64,000 nt of DNA from Anaspis maculata (GCA_949128115.1 OX421964.1:44804601-44868600); one strand, 5' to 3'. Shown: positions 1 to 12,699, counted from the stretch's first letter. The notes: generated by a model from the sequence alone, not told the origin. Numbers and translations are program-made.

Positions 1-1356
1 AACTTATGCCGTTATCCCTAACCGTATTCTTTATTCTTTAAACTTTAACGCTGTGGTTTATATTCACCGTAAGAGCATTTCAGCTGACAGTGCCTTGACA
101 GGGAAGACACGTGTTCTACATGTGACAGTGAGAGTTACACATATCAAACTGTCAGATTAATCTGAATAACTTGTTTGTTTTGTTAACTATTTCCTTCCAA
201 GTCTGCAGTATAGAGTTACAGTACAATATTAAAAATGAATACGAACATGCAGTAACGATACCGAAGATTTTGCCAATTGCGATTCCGCCATGTTACTCAT
301 TATAGCTGCCGGTGCCGCCAGTGCAGCAGCTGAAGACCAAAACAAGAAGAGACCACAAAGGAAGAGGCGCTGGAGCGTCCGGCCAATATTTACAGAACGA
401 AATAAAAAAAGGCATTCCGTAATTTATTTCAAACCATGGTGTGCGTGCCATAAACTGGTATATATATTTCGTAGAGTTCAAAAGCAAAAATGGTATACAG
501 CAAATAAAAGAAAAAAGTATCAAATTTCAACATCAAGTGCCGCTATCCAGTCAGTTGCGTCCTCACAGGCTTGGTGTGTTTCCATTTTGTTTCCGTAAAA
601 CGTCTAATGAGGCAATCTAACACGTTAAGGTCCATAGTTTGGATTGGGTGTCCGCAGTCACATCCTGGTTCTTCCGAAAGTCCCCATTTATGCTTGAAAA
701 CCCCCACCTCCCATGGCCCCGGTTCTGATTCGGTTCAGTTTACACCACAAATGCCTGTCTAGTTCGAATCCTGCAGGTTGCATTTATTCGGGTCTTCGAT
801 CAGATCCAGTCTGTCTGGATTTGTTCTTGATCATTCGTTCATCCAGGCCGTTTCTGTGTCGAAGTTTTGTTCCAAGAGCTCGTTTGTCAGACTCCACGTT
901 GGCTTTCTTTTAGTCTCGTTCGTCTGGTGCAGTCCGGGTGGACTGGCAATTGATGATTGTGGTGGCATTTGAACCATTCTTTTTTTGTGATAAGTTTTCT
1001 ACGGATCTCAGGAGGGGCGATGTTGGACAGAACTGGTGAAACGAAGCAACCGAGTTGGATCAACTTGGTGTCGAGATCCATTTTTTCTTCCATTTTCGCA
1101 CAAGTAGTGAGAACAAAAATAACCAACAAACCAACATCAGATCGACAGTGACGTTCGACGATGTGATTGTGTAACTGGTTGTATGTGATTGGCTGTCCGC
1201 ATTCCCTATGCCGTAAAACTTGAAACTTGGCGAATTCTACGGTAAGAGAATAAATCACGGGATTATTCCCTGTCAATATAAACGTTTGTATTCAAATGCT
1301 ACCTTTCAACTTTACGGTAAGGGAATAAGTTACCGGTTACGGCCAATATAAACCAG
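1..1356. repeat. Possible DNA-transposon-like repeat with iterated end motif
   Basis: The right end carries a block twice in direct orientation (about 1238-1284 and 1313-1352), each with TACGGTAAGRGAATAA followed by CAATATAAAC. A related block in the opposite orientation lies at about 12-75 near the left edge (TTATCCCTAACCGTATTC and GGTTTATATTCACCGTAAG). Shared motifs in inverted orientation at both sides suggest the sub-terminal parts of one element, whose left tip may lie outside the window. No transposase is recognisable between them. The boundaries are only approximate. Confidence 0.3.
890..1100 (-). pseudogene. Fragment resembling the C-terminal tail of an insect non-LTR retrotransposon ORF
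   Basis: On the minus strand a short open stretch contains a segment of the form LDTKLIQLGCF...NIAPPEIRRKL. That wording resembles the short linker found near the C-terminus of reverse-transcriptase ORFs in some insect LINEs (an 'IAPPxIRR' segment before a final small region). It is a fragment only: no reverse transcriptase lies upstream and the reading frame has no believable start. The match rests on memory of the family, so this is a weak call. It may simply be carried inside the surrounding repeat. Confidence 0.3.
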
Positions 1357-1679
1357 CCTTTATTCAGGTTCAAGGACTGAATCTTAATTATGCCCAGGAT
1401 ACTGAGCTAAAGTTCCGTTTATTTGGTTAGAAAATTCGTCAGATTTGGTAGAATTTGATTTTCAGAGAGATAATTTCTTTTAAAGCTCATATATAAGCCT
1501 ACAGCTATTTGAAGAGATCATGCCACACATTTCAGAACTTTTTTTATCCAAATAAACGTTTTATGTCAGTATCATGGTATTTTTGTGAATTTTTTGACAA
1601 TTTGCCTTCAAAAATAGTTCAACATCGTGGTATATATTTGTATCCAGAATAAAAAACTACATAATTTGCAATTCAAACA
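1357..1679. other. AT-rich intergenic stretch
   Basis: No coding region, RNA gene or repeat is recognised here. The sequence is AT-rich and unique-looking within this window. Confidence 0.4.
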
Positions 1680-1869
1680 TACAGGGTGGCGCATCAACAT
1701 CAACAAACAAAAATTCTGCGACACCCTTGATATTATATAGGTTGTAAAAAATTACAATTTCCAATTTTGGAATCTGCGGAAAGAACTGTTCAAGGAAAGC
1801 TTTCCCTTTTCAAATTATCTCAAAGAAAACCTCCAGTATGGAGGGGAATTCTCGAGTGATCACCCTGTA
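1680..1869. mobile_element. Short MITE with TACAGGGTG-type inverted ends
   Basis: The left end reads TACAGGGTGGCGCATC and the right end reads GAGTGATCACCCTGTA, so the outer nine bases form an inverted repeat about 190 bases apart. There is no coding capacity. The same terminal wording (ACAGGGTG or ACCGGGTG) recurs at several other places in this window, which supports a family of non-autonomous elements. The target duplication is not clear. Confidence 0.5.
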
Positions 1870-2041
1870 CAATATCATTACAATTTCAAGTATTTGTGAC
1901 TCGGTTTTTCACAATTCAACGCCCAATGAACAAGATGTGGAATATTGTGGAGTATGAAGTATTTTTTGTGTTTGCGCTGACCTGGAAGAATTGAAACAGT
2001 AAAGAGTTATTTTCCGGGGGGGGGGGGGTTATTTCATAGCC

Positions 2042-2226
2042 CTGGTCCGCTATTCTTGAATCGTGTGAGAAAACTCCCTGGGAATAAAATACATTCCGCA
2101 GTACACTGGTGTAGCGAATGTTGCCTAAAATCGTGGTTTTTAGGCAACTTTCGCTACAGAAGTGTAGTACGGATTATATAAAACTTTACAAAGACTTTTA
2201 TCACACGATTCAAGAATAGCGGCCCT
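2042..2226. mobile_element. MITE, 185 bp, 25-bp terminal inverted repeats (copy 1)
   Basis: Left end CCGCTATTCTTGAATCGTGTGA and right end TCACACGATTCAAGAATAGCGG are exact inverted repeats over 22 bases, with a few more imperfect bases outside. The centre holds a second small palindrome around TTGCCTAAAA...TTTTAGGCAA. There is no coding capacity. A truncated second copy is at 13051-13158. The long G run just upstream (about 2016-2028) is outside the element. Confidence 0.8.
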
Positions 2227-3978
2227 GATTGTACAATAATACTCCTGACTCCTGCGTCCTTAGCGGCGACCATGCACTCCACTTATTCGACAATATCTTG
2301 ATATACACCAGTCACAGACTTTGAGTATTCTAAACGTCCTGAAATGGGGCATACGGTTCACCTGTTCCCGAAGACATAAAAGTTTGTGAAGCGGCCGTAT
2401 CTTCAGCCAGGACAATAAAAAAAGCCACCATTTGACTACTCGTACAACCAGTTCAATTGTAGATAGGTATCTACCCATTTTTCTCTAATTTCTCCTTTCA
2501 AAATTTGATAAAGATCAAAACGTAGGTATAGTAAGAAAAAAACAAAATTTACGTAGAACGAGAAAAAATCTTTGGTAATACATAATTTAAATGTGTGCAT
2601 GCCGATGGTGTAAATAATACACAATCGCGAATTGTTCAGGTGCAAGGTACATATTGATATAAGTAAATGTATTTTCATCTTACAATTCAACCTGAGTATA
2701 TCCTTCTGTCCGATTCAAGAACGGATCGTTCCGTCTAGACTGGCTGAATAATGCCATTCATGAATTATGTTGTGTTATGTAATATGCAAAAACTGTAAAT
2801 GCATCGGTTTATTACGCAAACATGAAATTCATAACTGCTCTGGTTTTTTTTTATTATTATTTACAACACCCCACCTTGGAATCTCAAATTCGCATTTTAT
2901 TACAGACCATACACATACCACTATAATAGACATTATATGCTTGGCAGCTGTATTTTAAAACGAATATAAAATGCGGGCATCACTTATCGTTCTCTCTGCT
3001 CTGCACACGGCAGCACCGCTTTTTATCAAATTAATTAAACAAACGTGTTATTACCACAACTTTTACGGTCGTAAAATTTTGTACACCTTTAATTTGTAGT
3101 TCTGCGTTGCACTAGATAACCGTATAGATGTTATGAATTATTCTAGATCTCTGGCACTAGATAAACGCCATGCCAATGTGAATATTATATGTGAATATGT
3201 TTTCTAAATACGTAAACAGTATAAACGAGGCGCCCTTTTCTCGGCTATTTGGCAAAGTCGAATCCTGGCATGCTTTATTGGGGTTATGGAGTCTAACGCA
3301 CCCCATACATAAATGGTGTCACTATCCATCATATCCGCACCACACCTCCACAACTGCTACCGAATCTGACCAAAATGCATAGCCGCAAGTTCTTAATGGT
3401 TATGTGAGGCCATATGACAATATTCTCGTTCCCTTTATGCCCATAAATGATATGACGCGTCCTGCTAATAACACGTCGCGTTCAAAGAGACCCTATGTGC
3501 TAATTTGATTTAAAAGTGACGCTAATTTAAAACAATTCTGGGGTTGAGGACCGAGCATTAGGTACAACAGCATGGCTCGAAACGAACCGTAGAATTAAGG
3601 CCATTAGTAGTAGAAGTATTGGAGTAGGGTAGTTATAAATCTAGTTTGGAAAAAAATTGTTGTAACAATGTAATGCAATGGAATAGGTGCCTAATACTGG
3701 AATAATTTGATCGGTTCAGAAATAATTTAAATTTGGCTGTGAGAAGGCCGTGGGCCTTTTCATCTGAGCGCTGCCGACCTTCAGCATCATTATTAGCCGG
3801 GAAAAACTTCACAATCTTGGCGGAGACCCACCAGCCAGTAAAGATAATGTCCCTTATCGTCCACACTGCAAATAGTGCGAAGCACTCCAAAGAAACTCAC
3901 GATTCCTGGCGTATATGACCGAAAATGTTCACTTCCGCGTTCATGACGCCTCGACACGGTGACAAGTTCTCGTTCTCT
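2227..3978. other. Intergenic stretch without recognised genes
   Basis: Only short open frames without domains or sensible composition are seen. No repeat structure comparable to the neighbouring elements was noticed. Confidence 0.4.
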
Positions 3979-4279
3979 TGTAGAAATAACGTTTCAGTTT
4001 ATTCTGACTTCCTCAAGGCGCTTCTCAAATTTTTAAATATCGTAAAAAACATAAATTGTATAATAAAAGAGGAAAACTTGTAAGTTGCGACGTAAAAATG
4101 ACGGATTGTTATGAAAAATTCAACTATTCATTTCAAAACCATTCGTCGTTTTTACGTCGCCATTTACAAGTTTTCCTTCTTTATCATACGCAATTTTATG
4201 GTTTCTTAAGGTATTTGGGAATTTTGGAAGCGCCTAGAGGAAGTCAGAACTAATTGATGAAACGTTGTTATTTCTACAA
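3979..4279. mobile_element. Foldback/MITE, ~300 bp with ~130-bp arms
   Basis: The left arm (about 3979-4105) and right arm (about 4145-4279) are imperfect inverted repeats. Both ends carry TGTAGAAATAAC and its complement, and the inner ends carry the GACGTAAAAA/TTTTTACGTC pair. The loop is about 40 bases. The right arm differs from the left by scattered substitutions and small indels, so this is an old copy. It has no coding capacity. Confidence 0.65.
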
Positions 4280-5497
4280 CAGAACTTTACTCTTATACGG
4301 CTATTTATACTAACTTAATGAACGAAAACAGATGAATAAAGTATCTATAGAGTTCGTAACGAGATTTGCGAAAAAATTTGCAAGTTTTCTACCGGTTGTT
4401 TTATAAATTTGTCTGTGATGGCATCACTTTTGCAATGATCTCTCGCTTTCGAATCGCACTTCTCACTGAGGGTTTTGGCGTAGTCGTAGCCTACCATGAT
4501 CACAGACACTCATAAACAGTAAACACCCCGTATAAGTAGATACTCATTACTCATATATTAGAATTATTGGGAAGGCAATAACTCTACATCTTTGGCAAAA
4601 TTTCCATACCTGCATTTTTATAAAATGCTCTAAAAAATTGTAGAGGAAACAAGTATGATAATATAGTATGACAATAATACAGATAGTATTATTATTCATG
4701 GGCAAAAAGGTCCGATTTTCCGCTAATACAGCACGAAAAGACACATTCTATTTGGTTTGCATCGGTCACTGTGGAATAAACTTGGAGTGAGCTAGTGGAT
4801 AAGAACATTAGGCAACTTAATATACACGGCAATGTTTTACCTGACCTGAAGCATAACATCCAAGGTGCACCTGCTTCGTGCAACAATTAAAAAGCAATTT
4901 AATTCTTCCATAAAAACTCTGTTATTACATGAACGCGATACCAGGGTAAATAATGAATTAATCAGCAAAAAAGTACCACAAAATTGCATATACGCGTGGC
5001 GTATCTGATGATCAGTTAGTCGTCGTTGCTTTCCTGGATGATTCTATAGAAACCGCAACAATTCGCTGCAAGTATCCAGCCATAGTACAATACAGCGCAG
5101 TATAGAGAGCAAACGGATAAATCCCCTTTCAGGACATTTTCTCTTAATGAATTACATCAGGCCGAACAGTTTAGTCTATGTGTGTGTATGTGTGTGTACT
5201 CCTGGGTGCTATTCCAATTTAACCCCACATTATGTGAGACACACAACGACAGATTGGCAAAATGAGTGTGACAAATCGAGCATACACACAGTACGCTATA
5301 TACCACCACACCAAGTTAGATCCATTTGCTGAAATTAAACTGTAACGGCCATATGGTCTAACAGCGGGGCTTGGTGCTTTAGCCAGTCTATGGGACTTGG
5401 GGTTCGTATACGGTGGTGGCGAGTTAAAATCATAGCCGCCAAACCGATAATTACATTGATTAACAAAGCAACAAAAGAGGTACCTACATGATTTTTT
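4280..5497. other. Intergenic stretch without recognised genes
   Basis: Nothing recognisable apart from a short GT/TG-rich run near 5170-5195. Open frames here are short and lack family features. Confidence 0.4.
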
Positions 5498-6593
5498 TAT
5501 ACCGGGTGATCATTTGAAAACTATCCACCTGCAATATCTCCCGATTCCTAGTGCAAATGTCTTTGAGCAAAAACAGGTCGATTTTGATATCGAGGGGGAC
5601 ATCTAAAACATACATTGGAGAATTTATATCTTGAGCCCCCTCGCCCCCACTCACCCCAACTTTGAAATTTCAAATGACACCACCTACCTTGCGATACATC
5701 AAATTAAAGAGAATTGAATTCTCTTTCTAAAAAAATATTTTGAAATTTTTCAACCCCACCCCCCGTTCTTCCTAAAATTCTCTGAGTGCCCAAGTTAATA
5801 TTCTTGACCTCCATTTCCCTTCAATACAGACAACGTCATCCTGCACAGCATCGAAAGAGAAAATTTTCCATAAAAAAAGTGCCACCCAACTTCACCCCTT
5901 CGCTTCCCCCACCTGACCTTAAAAATCTAAAATGTTAATACCCACTTTGTAATACATCAAATTGAAGGAAATTGAATTCTCTTCCCGAAAAAGATTTTTT
6001 CATAATTTTTAAAGCCCCCTATTTCCCCCCTAGAATACTCCAAATGGCCAATTTATTGGGGGAGGGGTAGAAAATTTCAAAAAAATTATTTTCTGAAAGA
6101 GAATTCAATTCCCTTCAATTTGATGTATCACTAAGTAGGTGGTGTTTTGTTAATTTTGGGAGTTGAGGTGGGGGAGAGCAAAGGGGTGAATTTGGGTAGC
6201 ACTTTTTCCACCGGAAATTTTCTTCTCCGATGCTATCTAGGATGACGCCGACTAAATCGAGAAAAAATGAGGGGTCCAGAATATAAAATGGGACAGTCAG
6301 AGAATTTTTAGGGAAAAGGGGGTGGAGTTAAAAATTTTGAAAATATTTTTTTCAGGAAGAAAATTTTATTCTCTTCAATTTGATGTATCGCAAGGTGAGT
6401 AGTGTCATTTGAAATTTCAAAGTTGGTGTGAGTGGGGGCGAGGGGGGTGAATATAGAAATTTGCCAATGTATGTTTTAAATGTCCCTCCCGATATAAAAA
6501 TCGACCTGTTTTTGCTCGGAAAAATATTCACTAGGAATCGGGAGTTATTGCAGGTGGATAGTTTTCAAATGATCACCCGGTATAATCAAATCG
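5498..6593. mobile_element. Full-length ~1.1 kb palindromic (foldback) element with TA target duplication
   Basis: Nearly the whole element is one imperfect palindrome. The left half starts TACCGGGTGATCATTTG and the right half ends with its exact complement. Matching internal blocks (for example GAAATTTCAAATGACAC versus GTGTCATTTGAAATTTC, and GATACATCAAATT versus AATTTGATGTATC) line up symmetrically about a centre near 6045. TA flanks both ends (ttTA|TACCGGG...CCCGGTA|TAatc), consistent with a two-base TA duplication. The reading frames in it are by-products of repeat composition. Partial copies occur at 6647, 46126 and 53690. Confidence 0.8.
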
Positions 6594-6646
6594 GCCCCTT
6601 TCTCAAGATATTAAGGCACAATGAACCTTTTCCTAAGGGAAAATAT

Positions 6647-6960
6647 ACCGGGTGATCATCTGAAAACTATCCACCTGCAATATATAACTCCCAATTCCTA
6701 GTGTTTGTCTTCGAGCAAAAACAGGTCGATTTTTATATCAAGGAGGACATCTAAAAGATACATTGGCGAATTTCTATCTTCAGCCCCTTCGCTCCCATCC
6801 ACCCCAATTTTAAAATTTCAAATGACACCATCTATTTTGCGATACATCAATTAAACAGGAATCAATTCCCTTTCTAAAAAATATTGATAAAATTTTCAAC
6901 CCCACCTCAAATTCTCTGAGCGTCCAATTAAATATTCTTGACCTCTTAATTCTCTTCAAT
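6647..6960 (+). mobile_element. Truncated copy of the 5.5 kb palindrome (left part only)
   Basis: Starts ATACCGGGTGATCATCTG and runs parallel to the left half of the element at 5498-6593, through the AACAGGTCGATTTTTATATC and GATACATCAATT blocks, with scattered differences. Similarity fades near 6960. It begins only ~54 bases after the complete copy, so the two form a head-to-tail pair. Confidence 0.7.
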
Positions 6961-7136
6961 GCTGAAGAGCAGTTTCGAGAAATATCTTAGGTGAGTAACT
7001 TTTTTAACTTTTTGGGCAAGCCGGGTTTGTCTCAAGGGCACAGCTGAAAAGATTATTGGTACTAGTGAATTATATAATTAGTTATATGGACTTTGTGGCT
7101 GTGAGAAATGTGCTGTGGGGACAGTTGTAACAATTA

Positions 7137-9944
7137 AGACGGGGACAGTTGTAACATGTTACAATTGACCCCGAGTATAGCTGAATTGTTGCGAACTAAA
7201 CTCCTTATTAATTTAAGGTTACTGCAAACCTCAAAATGCCTCGCAATCGAGCAAGAACTACTGATCGAGGTCCACCTAATAAATAAACTGATGAGTCGGG
7301 CCGCAGCACTGGTATTGAAGGAGAATCGTAAACAAAGAGATGTAACACGAAAATTAAAAATTTGTCATGTTACCCTAAACCGATCGATACATTGAGGCCA
7401 TCAGAGACGGAAAAGAGGTCAAAATGGGCTATGAACCTCATAATAAGGTGTTAGGTAAGGAAGATGAAGAAGCTTTTGTGCAGTTTATTCGATCGGCAAC
7501 AGATATGCACTTAGCATTGTCTCCAGAAGGAATCAGAACTTCGGTGTACCACTTTGCAAAGAAACAAAGTGTGGAGTTTCCTGAAGTATGGGAAACAATC
7601 AAATGGCCACAGAGGATTGGTTCACCCGATTTATGGAAAGGAGCCCTATACTCTCTCAATCACAACTCCAGAAGCGACCAGTCATGCCCGTGCGAAAGCT
7701 TCATTAAAGTGAACGTGGGCAAGTTTTTTGACAATTAGTCACAAATTTTCGACAAACATAAAATAAAACCTCAAAACATTTATAATGTCGACGAGACCGG
7801 AGTAACGACAGTTCAAAAACCACAAAAAGTAGTTCGATCAAAGGAACTAAACAAGTTGGGGTCATAACAAGCAGTGAAAGAGGCTCTCTGGTGACTGTCT
7901 GCACGGCGCGGCGGTCAATGCAATTGGAAATGCAATACCTCCAATATTTTTATTCCCACGCAAGGAATGTAAAGATTATTTTATACGAAGGGCACCTCCT
8001 GGTTCGATTTGGGAGGCCAATGGATTACGTTATGGATGCAGAGCACCAACTTCTTCACGTTTATAAAACATTTCGCAAAATACGCGAAACCAACATTGGA
8101 CAACAAAGCTTTGTTGGTTTACATACACTTACCAACAATTGATTTTTGTTGGGAAAACGGGATTATTCTTCTCTCATTCCCACCTCATACTAAGATTACA
8201 ACCTTCAGATGTAAGTGTGTTCGGCCCCGTTAAAACATACATCAATTCATTTATGGATTCATGGATGAAAAACCGAACCACACAACAGGCAATGACGATC
8301 TACGATCTACCAGAAATTGTTGCGAAGGCATTCGCACTTGCTATGACAGTATCTAATATCACTAGTGGATTCGAAGCTACTGGAATATTTCCCTTCAACC
8401 GGCATATTTTCAAAGATCACCAATTTGCGCCCTCGGCATTTACCGACAGGCCGTTGCCCAATGATGCTAGTAAAGAACTTGCTGATGGTGGTGGAAAGAT
8501 TGATGATCGTGATGAAGAAAGCGATGATGATGAGCAAGAAAATGATGATTTTGGTGAAGGAAAAGATTATGGTAGTCCTCGTGGTAGTCCATGAAAATAT
8601 TGAGAATGATGATCTTGGGGGAAGAAACGATGATGATAGTCAAGAAAATGATAATCGTGGTGAAGGAAGCGATGATGGTGGTCAAGGAAATGATGATCGC
8701 GGTGGAGAACGAAACGTGATGGATCTAGAGGGGGAGAATATGGAGCATGAGAGACATTCAACACCATTGCTATCGACTTCAAAGGATGATGCTAATGTAA
8801 TACTGCAGGTTTCGAGGCAGGTTTCAACATTTCATTGCAATTATTGTCGAAAATTCGACCTTCACCAAAAGCAACATGCACTTCTTCGGCCAGAAAGGGT
8901 AGAAAAAAAAGGTAGAGCCACAATTCTAACAGACACCCCTAATAAAGGTGCATTACTAACATCAGTTACAATAAAGGAAGAGAAGGCAACGCAAAAAACG
9001 CAAAAAAAGCGCAGAAAGATTTGTCTGGTTTGATCACCAAAAAGGTATGTGAAAAGGATTCGTCTTCCAAAGGTAAAAAACGCATCAGGCAAAATTCCTC
9101 CGACAAAGTGATTTTGGAGAAGAAAGCGAAGAAACGTAAGTCGATACAGTCTAGGAAGAAGAAAGATAAACGGGTCGAGGAAAGTTCTTCGTCCGATGAA
9201 GATGAAACATTTTGGCTTTTTTCTCTGGAACCCTGTTCCGATAACAGTGGTAGAGAAATATGGATCAAATGTAATGGATGCCAAAACTGGGTTCACGAAA
9301 GAGCAAGAGCAAAGCTGAGTATGAACTGAAAAACTAATGTCAGTGTTAACCTGTTTTTTTTTTATTGTTTTGTTCATTGTTTGAAGTTTTTCAAGATTTA
9401 TTTACTTATGAACAGGAAAGCATTTTAGTTTGTTTATGCATATTTGATATTTTTTAGGTATTGAAGTTTTTTTTTAAGTTGAACAGAATTTAATTTTTTG
9501 GCACACAAGAATCCAATTTACGGCTGTATATTATTCATTCCTCAAAAATAAGATCTATTTTTTCCCTGTAAAGAAAGTTAAGGTCCCCCAATATCTCAGA
9601 AAATATTATTTTATATTATGGTAAGTAAGTCTGTAGTCATTTTCAATCATTGAAACAGTTTTTTATGTTTTAATCATCCGAAAAGAGTTTATGGATATGG
9701 TGTTACAATTTCCGCCGCAGCTGTTACAATTGATGCGGGGTCGGGAAAATTTGTAACAATAACTTGTCAATACTTACAATTTTTCTCAATAAAAATTAGA
9801 TTGCTCGTTGTGATAATTGAACAGCAATTTCAATGAGCGCAGATCCGAGTAATATTCACACCGATTTTCAACTCTACAAGTAGAAAACACACACGTCCAG
9901 CGTCTAGAACTTAATGTAAAATGTTACAACTGACCCCGGTCTCC
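7137..9944 (+). mobile_element. Decayed pogo-like DNA transposon with ~25-bp terminal inverted repeats
   Basis: The left terminus (7137-7163) contains GGGGACAGTTGTAACAT and the right terminus (about 9917-9944) contains ATGTTACAACTGACCCC, an inverted pair with few mismatches. A further copy of the end motif lies just outside the left terminus (about 7116-7132), and related ones inside the right part (around 9698-9770), suggesting sub-terminal repeats. Between them lie the broken transposase frames described separately. From 9330 to 9944 the sequence is AT-rich non-coding tail. Confidence 0.65.
7156..9329 (+). pseudogene. Pogo/Tigger-like DDE_1 transposase with acidic linker and PHD-like tail, frameshifted
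   Basis: A transposase of the pogo (CENP-B/jerky-type, DDE_1) superfamily is recognisable but broken across several frames. 7156-7395 holds a psq-type helix-turn-helix remnant. 7424-7738 holds an N-terminal region. Near 7780-7850 is YNVDETGVTTVQKP, where VDETG carries the first catalytic aspartate. 7891-8230 holds the middle. 8139-8594 holds the LQPSDVSVFGPVK segment with the last catalytic aspartate and the FEATGIFPFNRHIF segment that ends such domains. The second catalytic Asp-Asn-His is not seen where expected. Downstream, 8467-8740 encodes repeated Asp/Glu/Gly runs. 9021-9329 is lysine-rich and ends in a CNGCQNWVHERA segment like the end of a PHD finger. At least three frameshifts separate the parts, so it is inactive. 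Confidence 0.7.
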
Positions 9945-12699
9945 CTAATAATCTCGAAGACCATGTAACAGATAACGTGAAAATGCTTCCACCTTTGTAT
10001 TACCTTATGATCACTGAGAGCCTCCCAAGTAATTCTTCGTTCTTCATTTTCGGCAATAACCCCTTTGCAAAAACATAACACAAAAGCTTTGACCTGAAGA
10101 GCTATGTAAATCGTTTAAAATAAGTCAGTCCATGCATATTCCAGGGTAGGTATTCCTAAAATAGTGTTACAAACTTCGGAAGCTTACTCCCTATCAAAAA
10201 TCAAGCTAGAAAGTAATACCTGGAATTATTCTACATCTACAATGTCTCGTTAAGGCATCAGAGTTGATTTTGAAAATCGATCTCATTATGAAAACTTCTA
10301 TACGTTTTTTGACTGATTTTGACCAAATATGGTGAAAGTAATTTTGAAACAGATGAATAGGTAGGTACAATGTATCAATATACACGTTATTTCTTTGTCA
10401 ATTTCTCTTTTCTCATAGCTGTCCAGTGACACAGATATTGAAGTGATGGACCCGTTCCCACCTTGCTAAGTAGGAGCAGTGGAAGTTAATGTACTGTAAG
10501 GGTGGAATGACGGGATGACCAACAGTATTCCAGAGAAGCAGAAAATGGAGGCGATCATGAGTACCCCTTCTTACCCTTACCCCGAAAAATTCTGAAATCT
10601 GTACCAAAAAAGCAACTTTGTCAGACACAGACAGGTAAGACTCATTGAGAGCCGGCATATTCAAGGATATCGCAGAGCTAATAAGTAACGTGACATTTTG
10701 AAGCTTGGCGAATTCGGGAACCCCACTGGCCCACCGTGCATGAGCCATGGCCTAATTACAATCCTGATTGATCGGACGGACCGCACAAAGGACGCCCAAA
10801 CAAAGGAAAATCGCGTAGGTACTGTCGACATCACGCACTTGATTACTTTTTGAGTATGACGAATGACCATATCAGCGCTCTCTTATTTATCTGTGTGGGC
10901 TTAGAAGGCATATAATCGCCAACCCTTGCAATAACACAGAATAACGAATTTGTATACAAAACTGGAGCGATACATCATCTCCTCCGGGGCGTTTATATAA
11001 AATTTAACGCGGCGATGGCGATACGGTGTGCTCATTCCTCATCTAAATTTCTCTCGCTTCATGTGATTGATGAAACCAAACCAAAGGGAGCTTTATAGAT
11101 AGACAATAAAAAAATAGTTGTTCCACTCTGTCTAGCAGTTGATGCTAGCTATCTATCGCTACAGAGAAGATTGTTATAGACATTTTGTTAGACAAGGTGA
11201 TCCGCCTGCCTTATAGTTGCGGCCTTATCAGGTGTTAAGCTTACTCAAATCTCCGTGTGAACGATGCAAGAAGCTCCGCCTGAGCTGATTTGCATACTAT
11301 CAAGTACAGTTTCATCCCCTGTTACTATACTCGCCGAACATGCACGTTGTTATTCTTTGGATACGGTGAAGAGCTTGCGTTCGAGTGTTATTCAAATGGT
11401 AAAAAGCAGATATTGTGCAGGCGCAAGTAAAGGACGCGGAAATAGACCGAATCCAGGGATTTCTATGTTATTCCTGAAGTTCTGCACGAAAGCTGGTAGA
11501 ATGCTTCTTTTCGACTACGATAGTACCTATCACCTGGTTACAAATCTACTCAACCTACCCTCCTTGTCGTCTTGGCAAGACGGTAATGAATTTTTGGCCA
11601 TTTTCGATTTAATCCGGTAAATGCGGAGGAGCAGCAGCACCACCACCGTCCGGATTTATTCCGTCTCCATAAATATTTCGCCGACACAGCACTGGCTGTA
11701 AACATCCTCCTCTCTGGTAATGGGATTGTTTTATCTTACGTTCATTGGCATTAAGTGCTCCGATGTCCCTGGCTGGCACTTTTATTAGCTCCGAAGCAAT
11801 ACGCAATATTGTCTCGTCTCCTGCTGCTGTTCCCTGGGTGTTCCTGCTCCTCCTTCGCTGCCTCCGATGTTACTTTTACCTAAGCCGGGCAATTAGCAGG
11901 ACATGCGGAGACTTTGCGCGAAATCCTACCAGTTTACTTTTCGACGTCGCGTCGCTTCCCCTCGCCGAGCGCCAGGATATACGTCTTACACTTTGAATGC
12001 TCAGGCTTCGAACCTAAAGTTACGTTTTAGGTGATGTAACAGGATGCAGAGAAGCTAACCCTGGACGTTCCTCGTAAGGCTCCGAGTCGCATTTACACGC
12101 ATGACACGGTTGATTTTTCAAAGATCCCAACATTTTAAAGTCAGTTTGATGGGCAACATGTCTTGACGTTTGGACAAGCCGGTTCCACACTAGGTTATAA
12201 GGCGGCATGTAAGAGCTTCCGGGAAATCCCACATTTCTGAGAGCAAAATATTTTAGAAGATCAAGTAGAATTTCACTCAAATCCAATCAGAGTGGTTCCA
12301 AAGTTGAGAAGGGGTGAAGGGTCGTAATAATTTGAAAAGTCTTACTTTTATCCGTTATTAATCATTTGAGTGGCATGTTTTTATGGTCATCAGCTTAATT
12401 TTTGATGGACAAAACGGAAAAAAGTAATACATGAAATTGAATCAACCAGTTGACCACTGGAAATTTTTCATGTGAAAAAATTGCGACAAAAAACAAAATT
12501 TGCTTTTTGACTAGACAGTCCATTTTCAGATACTAGTTTTCTCCAGTTTTTCACTCAAGGCATTGATTGATAGCAATTAAACTATAGATAAAGGAAAACA
12601 AATTTTGGAAGGACAACCTTGAATCACTTGAAAGGCATAGTGAGAATCTCTATAGTAACTTTCATTATAGTGGTATACCCAACGCTTGCGCCAAATTTT
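9945..12699. other. Long stretch without recognised genes
   Basis: No domain-bearing frame was found on either strand. A somewhat more GC-rich part around 11260-12010 has open frames of up to 118 codons, but their translations show no family features. 12300-12690 is AT-rich. It is unique-looking sequence, possibly intergenic or intronic host DNA. Confidence 0.35.

Noticed and set aside
755..775. GTTCGAATCC resembling a tRNA B box
   Set aside because: No A box at the right distance and no cloverleaf can be drawn from the flanking bases.
6428..6655. Open frame of 75 codons, with near-identical frames at 45961-46281 and 53633-53959
   Set aside because: All three arise from the same palindrome arm read in the same direction; the similarity is repeat identity, not gene conservation.
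8467..8782. His/Ile-rich minus-strand frames opposite the pogo-like gene
   Set aside because: They are the complement of Asp/Glu-coding GAT repeats on the plus strand.
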